Positions 14,590 through 23,591 of a DNA stretch of 44,596 nucleotides are shown one piece after another (position 1 is the first letter of the stretch; every line of letters starts with the position of its first letter). The DNA lies in NCBI GenBank assembly GCA_017623475.1, contig JAGAPC010000024.1, positions 1-44,596 of the forward strand, given 5' to 3'. Source of the stretch: Clostridia bacterium (lineage in GTDB: Bacteria > Bacillota > Clostridia > Oscillospirales > UBA644). The translations under genes were made by a program, and so were the position numbers. The notes beneath the pieces are model-generated. The model searched no databases. It saw only the letters and a list, made by a program, of their open reading frames with translations, and was not told the origin of the DNA.

Positions 14590-15693
14590 TCAGTTTAAGA
14601 TAATATCACAAATGCGATCCACATCTTCCTTAGACAAATCGGCATACAGAGGCAAGGTCAGCACCCGTTCACTGATGTAATAAGCGGTGGGAGTAGATTC
14701 CACCTTTGCGGTGGGGTATCCCTCGTAGCACTCAATATTGTTCGTAAGAGGATAGAAATATTTCCGCGCGATAATTCCATGTTCACCCAATTTTGCGAAA
14801 ACGGCATTTCTATCATATTTATAACCATCGAACACGACGGGGAAATAAGCATAATTATGCTTAACGTCGGCCTGGTCGGAGCAAAGGCGAATCCCCGGGA
14901 TTCCGGAAAGACGCTTGCGGTACTGTTCCACGGCAGTTTTGCGCTTTTGAATCTCCTCATCTACGTGACGGAGATTGCAAATCCCCATAGCGGCATGAAA
15001 TTCACTCATTTTGGCGTTCCCGCCGATATACGCAATACTTTCCGCGTTGCGGATCCCGAAGTTCTTCAAATCGTTCAATTTTTGAACCAATCCGTCATCG
15101 GAGAAGGTTACCGCGCCGCCTTCAACGGTATTGAACACCTTCGTTGCATGGAAGCTGAACATCGACGCGTCACCGAAATTTGCCGCGTTGACTCCCTTCC
15201 GTGAAACACCAAAGGCATGGGCAGCATCGTAAATTACCTTTAAGTTATGTTGCTTTGCAATTGCCTCAATGGCGTCCACATCGCAAAGATTTCCGTAAAC
15301 GTGTACCGGGATAATGGCAACGGTTTTTTCGGTAATCAATTCCTCTATTTTCGTAACGTCCATGGTGTAATCCACGTCGTTAATATCACAAAACACGGGA
15401 ACCAATCCGTTCCGCACGATGGCATGGGTGGTAGAAACGAACGTGAAGGGGGTTGTAATCACCTCTCCTCCCTCGGGGAATCCCAAGGCGGCAATCACGT
15501 TTTCCAGCGCCAAATGTCCATTGGTATAAAGCGTAACGTGAGACGTGTCCAAATAGGATTCCAACTCCGCCTGCAACTGCTTATGCTTTACCCCCATATT
15601 CGTAAGAAAATGGCTTTCCCACAGATCCTTTATTTCCTCGCAATATTCCTCGTACAAGGGCATGGAAGAACGGGTTACGTTGATCTGACTCAT
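14590..15693 (-). CDS. DegT/DnrJ/EryC1 family sugar aminotransferase
   Basis: A 367-residue PLP enzyme of the sugar-nucleotide aminotransferase family. The substrate-binding segments GGEVITTPFTFVSTTHAI and YDAAHAFGV are clear, and SMFSFHATK contains the PLP-binding lysine. It should convert a keto-sugar nucleotide to an amino sugar using glutamate. No dedicated dehydratase for that keto sugar is nearby except RmlB, whose 4-keto product is a possible substrate (inference). The ATG follows AAAGGA. It precedes the initiating transferase by 21 nt. Confidence 0.92.
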   Translation of the reverse strand: MSQINVTRSSMPLYEEYCEEIKDLWESHFLTNMGVKHKQLQAELESYLDTSHVTLYTNGHLALENVIAALGFPEGGEVITTPFTFVSTTHAIVRNGLVPVFCDINDVDYTMDVTKIEELITEKTVAIIPVHVYGNLCDVDAIEAIAKQHNLKVIYDAAHAFGVSRKGVNAANFGDASMFSFHATKVFNTVEGGAVTFSDDGLVQKLNDLKNFGIRNAESIAYIGGNAKMSEFHAAMGICNLRHVDEEIQKRKTAVEQYRKRLSGIPGIRLCSDQADVKHNYAYFPVVFDGYKYDRNAVFAKLGEHGIIARKYFYPLTNNIECYEGYPTAKVESTPTAYYISERVLTLPLYADLSKEDVDRICDIILN

Positions 15694-15719
15694 GATATGT
15701 CCTTTCTTCTGGTAAAATA

Positions 15720-15980
15720 TTAGTCCTTTTGATTTTTTTCCTTAACCGGTTTCTTTTCTACGTAAGTAGCAATCAGACCAATCAAGACCGAAATAGAGGC
15801 AAAAGCAATCACCCAAGGATAATACTGTTTGTAAAGGAACACCGATATGGCTTCTCCGGCAGTTCCGCCGAGAATCATCGCAATCACGAAAGGGATCAAC
15901 GGCAAAAGTCCGCCAAAAAAGGAAACCGACATCAGTACACCGTAAATTTTATTCAATACCGCAAACACTTTATCTCTCAT
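15720..15980 (-). CDS. Small membrane protein beside the TRAP-like permease
   Basis: An 86-residue protein with two or three hydrophobic helices (about 11-37 and 52-72) and a very basic, lysine-rich tail. No family is recognised. It starts 15 nt after the TRAP-like permease with a strong GGGAGG site, so the two are almost certainly translated together. Its size and placement fit a reduced version of the small (DctQ-like) subunit of TRAP transporters, but sequence alone does not prove this. Confidence 0.72.
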   Translation of the reverse strand: MRDKVFAVLNKIYGVLMSVSFFGGLLPLIPFVIAMILGGTAGEAISVFLYKQYYPWVIAFASISVLIGLIATYVEKKPVKEKNQKD

Positions 15981-15995
15981 AATTTTCCTCCCTCA

Positions 15996-17357
15996 TTAAA
16001 CCAGACCGAAGACCGGAAGAATCCCCAGCAACATAGCGACGGATAACAGGTAATGAATTGAGATCCAAACCACGCAGTTTAGCATCGTAGGTTTCATTTC
16101 TGCACCTGCAATCCCCTGTGCAATGTAAACACAAGTGCAATAGGGCGGGGTAACGCCGTGCATGGCACCGCAAATACAAGGAAGCATTGCGGCGGCAAGG
16201 AACGGATTCCCTCCCGCGGCAGCGATAATGGAAATGATAATACCACCGAAAATCTTTACCTGGGTGGAACCGGGGATCAAGCATCCAAGAATCGCGGTAA
16301 ACAAAGGTAAGATGAACGCCAAAGCAACCAAAGGAAGATCCATCTCGCTAATAAATTGACCAATGGCTTCTTCCACTTTAATTTCAACAAAAACGTTACT
16401 GACAAAATACGCAAACATCACGAGGGCGGAGGTAGGAACGACCGACTTCATCCCCTTGCGAACCGTATCCAATACGTAGGGAACGGTCATTTTTTTCATA
16501 ACTTCTTTTCCGGACAGTAAAATTCCGCAAACCACGATCAGCGAGGGAATAAACAACAAAATACTGCTGTTAAAGGCAGAGGAACCGGCGGAACCTAACC
16601 GATCCGTGAAAAATTCGCTGAAACTATTGGTTAAGAAGAAGGGTAAAAATACGACAATGGGCAGGAAAATTGCCTTCCATCCTCTCTTGAGAGATTCTTT
16701 TAAACTCGGAAGTTCTTCCTTCTTCATGGGCTCTACTTTATAATATAAGCACATGAGATACAGCGTAATAATTCGCTGAACGATAAACCAAATGGAAATC
16801 CCCCACAGCAACATCCAGAATTGGGACATGGTATAGGTGTTGGGATACAATTTATCTAACGATGCAAAAGCAATTGCAATCATTCCGGCAGGAGGAATCA
16901 TATTTCCCATGGTGGAAGCGTGAGCCTCTACGTTCGCCGCCAGGGCGGGAGGAAATCCGGAACGCTTCATCGCAGGAATGGTAAAGACTCCCGTAGTTGC
17001 CACGTTCCCCGGGCCACTGCCGGACAAAGAACCCATATAAGTGCTTCCGATAATCGCAACGAATCCGGCACCGCCACGCAATCTTCCGAAAAGAGAAAGA
17101 ATGATCGCAATACAATCATCAATAACCGTTGTTTTGGAAAGCAGGGCTGCGGAAATAACGAATACGATAATAACGTACAGTGAATCTTCGGTTATTGCAT
17201 CCCAAATGTAAGAGCCGACGTTCGCCCAAGTTCCGGTAATTGCAACCAACACGACGAATGCTGCCAGCATTGCCTCATGCAAAGGTCTTTTCAAAAAAGA
17301 AAAAACGATAATAGCAACGGCAAAAACCGCCGCTAAATATAATAATTCAATCGGCAT
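15996..17357 (-). CDS. TRAP transporter large-permease-like protein
   Basis: A 453-residue polytopic protein. The segments SGSGPGNVATTGVFTIPAMK and ASTMGNMIPPAGMIAI match the duplicated core signature of DctM-type TRAP permeases, closest to the TAXI/fused subclass; the C-terminal GVTPPYCTCVYIAQGIAGAE is the second such motif. TRAP systems import organic acids using Na+ with an extracytoplasmic binding protein, but no binding-protein gene is in the window. The ATG follows AGGAG. Lying 2 nt after an ATP-grasp gene inside a polysaccharide locus, it may import a carboxylate for that enzyme or export a product; both are inference. Confidence 0.8.
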   Translation of the reverse strand: MPIELLYLAAVFAVAIIVFSFLKRPLHEAMLAAFVVLVAITGTWANVGSYIWDAITEDSLYVIIVFVISAALLSKTTVIDDCIAIILSLFGRLRGGAGFVAIIGSTYMGSLSGSGPGNVATTGVFTIPAMKRSGFPPALAANVEAHASTMGNMIPPAGMIAIAFASLDKLYPNTYTMSQFWMLLWGISIWFIVQRIITLYLMCLYYKVEPMKKEELPSLKESLKRGWKAIFLPIVVFLPFFLTNSFSEFFTDRLGSAGSSAFNSSILLFIPSLIVVCGILLSGKEVMKKMTVPYVLDTVRKGMKSVVPTSALVMFAYFVSNVFVEIKVEEAIGQFISEMDLPLVALAFILPLFTAILGCLIPGSTQVKIFGGIIISIIAAAGGNPFLAAAMLPCICGAMHGVTPPYCTCVYIAQGIAGAEMKPTMLNCVVWISIHYLLSVAMLLGILPVFGLV

Positions 17358-17359
17358 TT

Positions 17360-18670
17360 TTACACTCCTTCTTTCGTTATTCTTGTAATATATACGTTAG
17401 GATCAAATTGAGAAACGAGCATATTCTCTCCATTTTCGTCAAAGATCTTCAATTCGGAATATACCCATTCCACGACAGACTTCATTTCTTCCGGGGTCTC
17501 GCACACAATATCAATCTCGCAAAAACGCTGATTTACATTTTTGGTAGGCTGAATCACGTCACCGACGTCGTAACGGGCAAAGGCGGAAACCACTTTGGGA
17601 TGAGCCTGAATGGAATCCATCCCCTCTATCGAAGAAATTCTTCCCGGCCTCAACGTAGGAAGCACCTGACCGGCTACTTTGCCGCAAAGATATATATCTT
17701 CCTTCGAAAATGAAATATCTTCCGAAACCTGACCGGTCAACGCGTACTCAATTAACGGATAAAGAGGATTCTTTCCGCAAGCTGCCCGGAACATACGCTC
17801 GTATTCTCCGCCGGGCAACCGAAGCCCCGGATCGTAAAAACGAACCGTATCTCCATCCACAAATCCCTGCATAAATACAGGAGCGTTTACAAGTCCGATA
17901 TCTTGATAAAGCTTTTCCACCCGATCGTGAACGTTATTTAAATACAACGTAGTAAATACCGAGGGAGATGCAGAACCAACGGCAAGCTTGTCCAACCCGT
18001 CTTCATACTTACCCAAAATTCGATCTACCGTTCGGAAAGGATACGCCCTTCCGTTCAACATCAAAATCGTCATGGAAAAATCATTTGCCTGTCCCATATA
18101 TTTTTCAATAACGACCTCATTGTTGGAACTTTCGGTGCGGGCAAAGTTGATGGCGGAAATCGCTTCGGAGAAATTATTGCAGATCGATTGACCTCTGGAC
18201 CCTCTACTCTCCCCGGGCTTAACCAGAATGGGGAAGGTCACCCGTTCCAAGCAGACCTGCTCGTTTTCAAAATCCTCCACCCGGTACTCCGGGATCGTAT
18301 CTACCCCGTTTTTGCGACAATATTCCTTAAATAAGTTTTTATCCGTAAGAATCTTAAACTGCTCTTCCGTGCCAAAGCAAGGAACCCCGAGCTTTTCGCA
18401 AACCTTTTGATAGGGCTTTTGACAGGCATCCAAAGACGTGGAAATTACACCGTCGATTCCTTCTTCTCTGCATTTCGCCACCATTTCGTCAATTTCTGAA
18501 ATATTATACATCCAGTAGTGGTCTGCCATCTGTTTTCCGGGGGCTTGTTCGAGAGGGAGATAATCCGTCACGTACGTAATGATACCTAATTCTTTCGCCG
18601 CTTCCACGACCTTACAATGTTGAAACGCACCGCCGATAATCAACAGCTTTTTCCCTTTTAATTCCTTCAT
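17360..18670 (-). CDS. ATP-grasp ligase (PurK/biotin-carboxylase-like)
   Basis: A 436-residue protein with an N-terminal Rossmann-like lobe (KKLLIIGGAFQHCKVVEAAK), a central ATP-grasp lobe with FPILVKPGESRGSRG (the phosphate-binding loop, about 147-161) and VVIEKYMGQANDFS, and a C-terminal lobe. Members join a carboxylate to an amine or other nucleophile through an acyl phosphate. The metal-binding region is less clear than in the partner gene (FYDPGLRLPGGEY). The ATG follows AGAGGTG. It lies between a second ATP-grasp gene and the TRAP-like permease. Substrate unknown. Confidence 0.87.
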   Translation of the reverse strand: MKELKGKKLLIIGGAFQHCKVVEAAKELGIITYVTDYLPLEQAPGKQMADHYWMYNISEIDEMVAKCREEGIDGVISTSLDACQKPYQKVCEKLGVPCFGTEEQFKILTDKNLFKEYCRKNGVDTIPEYRVEDFENEQVCLERVTFPILVKPGESRGSRGQSICNNFSEAISAINFARTESSNNEVVIEKYMGQANDFSMTILMLNGRAYPFRTVDRILGKYEDGLDKLAVGSASPSVFTTLYLNNVHDRVEKLYQDIGLVNAPVFMQGFVDGDTVRFYDPGLRLPGGEYERMFRAACGKNPLYPLIEYALTGQVSEDISFSKEDIYLCGKVAGQVLPTLRPGRISSIEGMDSIQAHPKVVSAFARYDVGDVIQPTKNVNQRFCEIDIVCETPEEMKSVVEWVYSELKIFDENGENMLVSQFDPNVYITRITKEGV

Positions 18671-18676
18671 ACATTG

Positions 18677-19696
18677 TCACCTCTTTATCTGTTCTGTAAT
18701 ACACAACTCTTTGTATCCGACCTTTCCCGTTTCTGCAGATAGCAGGTCAGCATTGATCTCATGCCCGGAACACCATTCGATAATTGCTTCTGGAAGATTA
18801 CATCCCGCCATGTGGCTGAAAGGATATCCGCCGCCGAAGCGTGCGTTCATTTCCAAAACGTAGGGCTTCCCATCCACCAAAAATACGTCGCAGTCCATGT
18901 TGGCGATGTGCCCGGTTAACATCCCAAGTCGTTCACACTCCGCTTTCACGGAAGGATCGTCAACGACTTCAGCAATATCCGTCTCTCCGGCACGCATGGC
19001 AATTTTCTTTTTTACGATTACGTTACACAAATTGCCATTCAAATCGTTGATGATATCGGCGCCGTATTCCTGACCTTGCAAACATTCCTGATAAAGAATT
19101 TGCTCGTCTTGAGGAACCGAAGCGGATTCAAACTTCAAATAAGAACGGCTGATCGTTCGTGCATTTCGGCGGAAATAATAGAGCAGTGCCATTTCATCCT
19201 CCGCAACACTCATAGCAATCGAACCGCAACCGAAGCGAGGCTTTACGATCACGGGATAGCTCAATTCCCCTCGATCGATAGCAAGTAGGACCTGTTGTAA
19301 AGAAAGATAAGTTTTCGGAACGTGAAACCCGTTATTCTTCAAATACTCATAAGTTTTCCACTTATCGTTGCATACGGTAATTAAGCCAGGATCCGAAACG
19401 ATGACCTTTGTTCCGATCTGAGCAAATCGATCTTTGTTCTGCGACAAGACCAATAAATCGATATCAAACAGGGATAACAAGACGTCGATTTTGTTTGCTT
19501 TACAATATTCCAATAGAAACGGAATATATTCATCATCGTAAATTAAAGGAGTAATTACACTATGATCTGCATAATGAAAGGCTACTGTTAAATCATCGGA
19601 ATTACTCACGTGAACCTGTCCCGATTTTCCCAATGCTTCTTTAAAATACTTCACCATATACGCCCGACGGCCTACACTGGTCAGCAATATATTCAT
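18677..19696 (-). CDS. ATP-grasp ligase (CarB-like)
   Basis: A 339-residue ATP-grasp enzyme. It starts MNILLTSVGRRAYMVKYFKE, a wording common to CarB-like ligases of sugar and natural-product clusters. The ATP-binding loop is YPVIVKPRFGCGS (about 149-161), and the metal site is VLEMNARFGGGYPFSHMAG (about 281-299) with the conserved Glu and Asn. It should form an amide or similar bond at ATP cost. Its ATG overlaps the GNAT stop codon by 4 nt and the next ATP-grasp gene starts 6 nt later, so GNAT and both ligases form one translational block. Confidence 0.9.
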   Translation of the reverse strand: MNILLTSVGRRAYMVKYFKEALGKSGQVHVSNSDDLTVAFHYADHSVITPLIYDDEYIPFLLEYCKANKIDVLLSLFDIDLLVLSQNKDRFAQIGTKVIVSDPGLITVCNDKWKTYEYLKNNGFHVPKTYLSLQQVLLAIDRGELSYPVIVKPRFGCGSIAMSVAEDEMALLYYFRRNARTISRSYLKFESASVPQDEQILYQECLQGQEYGADIINDLNGNLCNVIVKKKIAMRAGETDIAEVVDDPSVKAECERLGMLTGHIANMDCDVFLVDGKPYVLEMNARFGGGYPFSHMAGCNLPEAIIEWCSGHEINADLLSAETGKVGYKELCITEQIKR

Positions 19697-20136
19697 CGTC
19701 CGTTATCCTCCAAATAGTAGATCAAGTGGGTATCCTCAGGTCTCGGCTCGTTTACAGGATAAAATTCCCGGAAGCCTACCTTATGATACATTTTCACCGC
19801 GGAAACGTTCGTCGGAACGGCGTATAAATGCACCGCCTTAATATTCTTTTTCCGACACAGAGAAATAAATTCCTGCACCAATTCCTTCGCCAAGCCTCGT
19901 CCTCTTGCTTCCGCACGGGTTGCCACAAGAGTAATAAACGCCATGTTTTCCGAAAGATTTTCCGTATATCCGGCGACCAAAGAAAGGATTTTTCCATCTT
20001 TACAAACAAAACAAAGAGTCGCTTTTTCCAATAACTTTTTAGAATATTCCTTTAAATCCTGTTTTTGAGACAGGGGCACCGGGAAATCTCGATCCACCAG
20101 CCGAAGGAACTGTTCCAACTGAACTTGATCCATCAT
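19693..20136 (-). CDS. GNAT family N-acetyltransferase
   Basis: A 147-residue GNAT protein. The acetyl-CoA pyrophosphate loop is ATRAEARGRGLAKELVQEF (about 83-101), preceded by a beta-strand rich core and followed by AVKMYHKVGFREFYPV, the usual beta-bulge and final strand. It should acetylate an amine, possibly an amino sugar made by the locus aminotransferase or the amino group of a ligated amino acid. TTG and two ATGs start the frame; the first ATG, 8 nt after AGGAGG, is chosen. It overlaps the following ATP-grasp gene. Confidence 0.9.
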   Translation of the reverse strand: MMDQVQLEQFLRLVDRDFPVPLSQKQDLKEYSKKLLEKATLCFVCKDGKILSLVAGYTENLSENMAFITLVATRAEARGRGLAKELVQEFISLCRKKNIKAVHLYAVPTNVSAVKMYHKVGFREFYPVNEPRPEDTHLIYYLEDNGR

Positions 20137-20148
20137 CAAAAAAACCTC

Positions 20149-21612
20149 CTATTTCTTTGCAAAAAGTTTTCCTTTCAAAACCCCAAACAGAACTTTGAAG
20201 GGCTCCAACCGAAGCAGAACGGAAAGAATAACGTAAACAACACCGCCACCAACAATCTGAAGCAACAAAAGCACGATTGACGGAAGATTCAGTTGACCGA
20301 CCAAAAGGACAAAAAGCAGCATTATCACAGAAATAAAGAACGAGGGAAGAATGTCTCGCATCTGTTCAAAATAAGAATAGTTGATCAGTTTTTTATTGGG
20401 ATATGCGTTAATAAAGCAGCTCGTAAACGTGGTAAATACACCGGTCATAGCAATGGCAACCGGAGAATTAAAGCAAAATACGGCAATCCCCAAAGCAATC
20501 AAACCAATGCTTTTTTTAATGATTTCCAGCTTAAGGAATACATCACTCCGCCCTACCGCGTTAATCGCCTGCAAATTACAGGTATGAACCGGATAAAATG
20601 CAAGTGTAAAGCAATAGATCTGCAAATAGGGAACGCAGGGCAGCCACTTATCGGTTAAAAGCAGTTGAACCATCGGAGTTGCGACTCCCGCGAGTCCCGC
20701 CATCATTGGAAAAATAATGTAAGAACTCATAGTCATCGACGTTCTCATAATGCTCTTTGCCTGTTCCTTCTCATCCTGCTTTGCGGACAGAACGGGGAGC
20801 ATAACGCTTTGAACCGCACCGTTTATAGCATTAATAATAAACTGTGGAAATTGCTTCCCCCGATTGTAATACCCTAACGTGCCGCTGTCATATTTTACAC
20901 CGATAACAAGGCTGCGAATATCCTGATACAGAGTATCTATCAATCCCGAGGCCAATAATTTCCAACCGAAGGAAAACAGAGTTCGAATACGGCTCCAATC
21001 GCAGAAGAACCGAATTTTCAAACGCACGGTAAATACCATCACTACCGTTGCGACGATTACGTTCAGCATCGTCTGTGCAACCAACGCCCAAAGACCGCCG
21101 CCCATAACCGCAATCAGAATTCCAATCACGCCGGATACGAGGATCGCAGCAACGTTGCTGGTAAACACCTTGCGGAAATCTATTTCACGGCTGACCTTTG
21201 CCAACTGAACGGAATGTATTGCTCCCGGGAACAGCATCAGTGCCAACACTCGAAGAGGAACTACCACGTCGGGCATTTCGTAAAGAGTTGCGATAAGCGG
21301 GGCACAGACGAATATTACGCCGTAAAGAATGCCGGCAATCCCAAACGAAACCCAAAAAACGGAGGAATAGTCGTCATCTGTCGTGTCTTTGTTTTGGATT
21401 AAAGCGGTGTTAAAGCCGGACTGTATGAAAATATTTGCAAGATTCACAAAGATAATCATCAACGACAAAGCGCCGTAGTGCTCCGGATCCAACACGCGGG
21501 CTAAAACAAGTTGTAAGACAAATTGGATTCCCTGAACGCCGAAGCGCTCCATCAATTTCCACGAAAGAGAAGACACAACGGATCTCTTTGAATTCTGTGT
21601 TTGATCACCCAT
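20149..21612 (-). CDS. Polysaccharide repeat-unit flippase (Wzx/WzxC-like)
   Basis: A 487-residue protein of the MOP/PST flippase family with about 14 helices. The start SSLSWKLMERFGVQGIQFVL and LARVLDPEHYGALSLMIIF are typical of WzxC-type exporters. It should flip undecaprenyl-linked repeat units across the cytoplasmic membrane for the Wzy-like polymerase encoded upstream. The ATG follows GAGGAAA; the previous gene ends 1 nt away. The C-terminus ends in a basic VLKGKLFAKK. Confidence 0.93.
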   Translation of the reverse strand: MGDQTQNSKRSVVSSLSWKLMERFGVQGIQFVLQLVLARVLDPEHYGALSLMIIFVNLANIFIQSGFNTALIQNKDTTDDDYSSVFWVSFGIAGILYGVIFVCAPLIATLYEMPDVVVPLRVLALMLFPGAIHSVQLAKVSREIDFRKVFTSNVAAILVSGVIGILIAVMGGGLWALVAQTMLNVIVATVVMVFTVRLKIRFFCDWSRIRTLFSFGWKLLASGLIDTLYQDIRSLVIGVKYDSGTLGYYNRGKQFPQFIINAINGAVQSVMLPVLSAKQDEKEQAKSIMRTSMTMSSYIIFPMMAGLAGVATPMVQLLLTDKWLPCVPYLQIYCFTLAFYPVHTCNLQAINAVGRSDVFLKLEIIKKSIGLIALGIAVFCFNSPVAIAMTGVFTTFTSCFINAYPNKKLINYSYFEQMRDILPSFFISVIMLLFVLLVGQLNLPSIVLLLLQIVGGGVVYVILSVLLRLEPFKVLFGVLKGKLFAKK

Positions 21613-21613
21613 G

Positions 21614-22606
21614 TTAATTTCCTCGAAACTTTTTCAAAATACCGCTTTTAATAATTTTTAATTTGGGGTATAACCCTGGGAAATACTTATTCATCAAAAG
21701 AATCGTCTTTCGGTTCTTTCTCATGTTTTTCCAAAAGACGTCGTACGGGGGCTTCTTTGCTTCCGCAAACTTTCCTTGCCGAATTAATATTTCAAAGCGA
21801 AACTTGGCAATCGTTTGATCCAAGAGACGAACCCGATCTTCCGAGACATGACGCTTGATCGCTTCCCGCATAGCAATTTCGCCTTCGTAATTGCGTATCA
21901 GGCGTTTAGGGTCTGTAAATGTCTTTGCCGTAAAGGAATCCGGACAGCTCATCCACCGATATACCGACATCACTTCCGGAAGAAAACGCACCTTTCCGTT
22001 AAGGGTAAGCCAAATCGCCTTTGGAACATCTCCGAAACCGTAAGAGACTGCGATATAATAGAAATCCGGAAAATTTTCATTGAACTCTTTTCGCATAACC
22101 AAGGAACTGATATGATACACAAACGATCCTATCGCATCTTCAAAAGAGATATCGTGCTCATTCCCTTCCTTAAAGTATATACAGTCCAAATCTTCTCCGC
22201 GGCCGTCGCGGCGCAAGGTATTGTGAACACAAGCAACGTAATCAGGATTCGCGTCAAGAAAATCCACCTGTTTTTGAAGCTTATTCGGGTCAGTCCAATA
22301 ATCGTCTCCTTCGCAATAAGCTATGTACTGCCCTTTTGCTTTTGGCATCAGAATTTCGTTTCCGATTCTGACACCCTTAGAATACTGATTTTCGGTTTGA
22401 TAAATCGGTTTAATAATCTCCGGATATTTTTCCTCGTATTCCCGAATAATCGCGGCAGTATTATCCGTCGAAGCATCGTCGTTAATCAAAACTTCAAAGG
22501 GAAACGTTGTTTTTTGCATTACAAAACCGTCCAATGCGCTTCGGATATACTTTTCATGGTTATATGCGGTACAAATAACCGAAACTTTAACGTTGTTTTC
22601 TTTCAT
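21614..22606 (-). CDS. GT2 family glycosyltransferase
   Basis: A 330-residue GT-A fold enzyme. NVKVSVICTAYNHEKYIRSA is the nucleotide-binding start, INDDASTDNTAAI follows, and ECYEGDDYW-like wording appears as YCEGDDYWTDPNKL (about 105-118) with the DxD-type metal site GDD. It adds one sugar to the lipid-linked repeat unit at the inner face of the membrane. The ATG at 22606 has AGAGGA five bases upstream; a GTG at 22639, overlapping the preceding stop, is an alternative. It resembles the next GT2 gene in length and motifs, suggesting an old duplication. Confidence 0.92.
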   Translation of the reverse strand: MKENNVKVSVICTAYNHEKYIRSALDGFVMQKTTFPFEVLINDDASTDNTAAIIREYEEKYPEIIKPIYQTENQYSKGVRIGNEILMPKAKGQYIAYCEGDDYWTDPNKLQKQVDFLDANPDYVACVHNTLRRDGRGEDLDCIYFKEGNEHDISFEDAIGSFVYHISSLVMRKEFNENFPDFYYIAVSYGFGDVPKAIWLTLNGKVRFLPEVMSVYRWMSCPDSFTAKTFTDPKRLIRNYEGEIAMREAIKRHVSEDRVRLLDQTIAKFRFEILIRQGKFAEAKKPPYDVFWKNMRKNRKTILLMNKYFPGLYPKLKIIKSGILKKFRGN

Positions 22607-22635
22607 AAAATCCTCTTCTCTCAAATAACGATAAA

Positions 22636-23574
22636 TCACACGTACGGCCTCTGATGGGTAATATAACGCCTAACATCCCGTTTCAGCATCACTGGAAGAT
22701 ATGAATACCACTTTTCGATCTTGTTAAGCTCCTGAATCGTTTTCCTAAGAGAGATTATTCTCTTAAAAAATGCGTGGCGGACATGCATGAAAAACTGAAA
22801 TTCCGCACAAAAAACAGATTCCGGATTGCCAAGCCTTCTTGCAAAATCGAGCCGGTGCAGCATCGCCCCTTGCTCTGAAGCATAGCTATAAACGTTGGTC
22901 GCACTAAAAGAGCTTCCCTCCGTTGTAATATGGCGATATGCAGACATGGATTCCTGCATGCAATAAATTTTCCCCTGACTTGCGATGGAAAAATAAATAT
23001 TTCTGTCCCCTGGTCCAACTCTTTTTAAAACGATACTTTTATCAAATTTTTCGTCCGTCATATAATTACGGCTCAACAGCGTAGTTAGTTGCCCCGGTAA
23101 AATATTGCTCGCAAAATGCCGCAACGTGTATTCATGGTCTTTACATTCCGGGTACGTTTCGCCGTTAGGAAAAGAATCCTTTCCAACGACCGTACAGTTA
23201 TGGGCTACTGCATAGTATTCCGGATGCGTTTCCAAGAAAGTTACCTGCTTTTCCAATTTTTCGGGGTCGGTCCAAAAATCATCGCCTTCAAGACAGATAA
23301 TATATTTCCCTTTACAACGCAGTTTCAAATCAAGCCCATTGGGACGATCCGTATTGTACGTATTGGTTTCTCTGTAGATAATCTGAAATTTTCCGGGGTG
23401 CTTCCGTTCCCACTCTTGCAAAACATTCCGAGTATTGTCCGTGGAACAATCCTCTCCGACAAAAACCTCGTAAGTGTATTGGGTTTTTTGCATTAAAATA
23501 CTATCCAACGCCCGAACTATATAGTTCTCATGGTTATACGTCGTAACGTAAATACTTACCATCACGTTATTCAT
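22636..23574 (-). CDS. GT2 family glycosyltransferase
   Basis: A 312-residue GT-A enzyme with VSIYVTTYNHENYIVRALDS, VGEDCSTDNTRNV and the metal-binding CLEGDDFWTDPEKLEKQ. The order and spacing of these motifs is the same as in the neighbouring GT2 gene, so the two are likely paralogues with different acceptors. The frame is open to a TTG at 23595, but the ATG at 23574, ten bases after GAGG, avoids overlap with rfbC and is preferred. Sugar specificity unknown; rhamnosyl transfer is plausible from the rml genes beside it. Confidence 0.92.
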   Translation of the reverse strand: MNNVMVSIYVTTYNHENYIVRALDSILMQKTQYTYEVFVGEDCSTDNTRNVLQEWERKHPGKFQIIYRETNTYNTDRPNGLDLKLRCKGKYIICLEGDDFWTDPEKLEKQVTFLETHPEYYAVAHNCTVVGKDSFPNGETYPECKDHEYTLRHFASNILPGQLTTLLSRNYMTDEKFDKSIVLKRVGPGDRNIYFSIASQGKIYCMQESMSAYRHITTEGSSFSATNVYSYASEQGAMLHRLDFARRLGNPESVFCAEFQFFMHVRHAFFKRIISLRKTIQELNKIEKWYSYLPVMLKRDVRRYITHQRPYV

Positions 23575-23591
23575 TGAATTTTGCCTCGCAA

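Noticed and set aside
21614..23574. The two adjacent GT2 genes as a recent tandem duplication
   Set aside because: Only the family motifs and general layout agree; the rest of the proteins differ widely, so any duplication is old.
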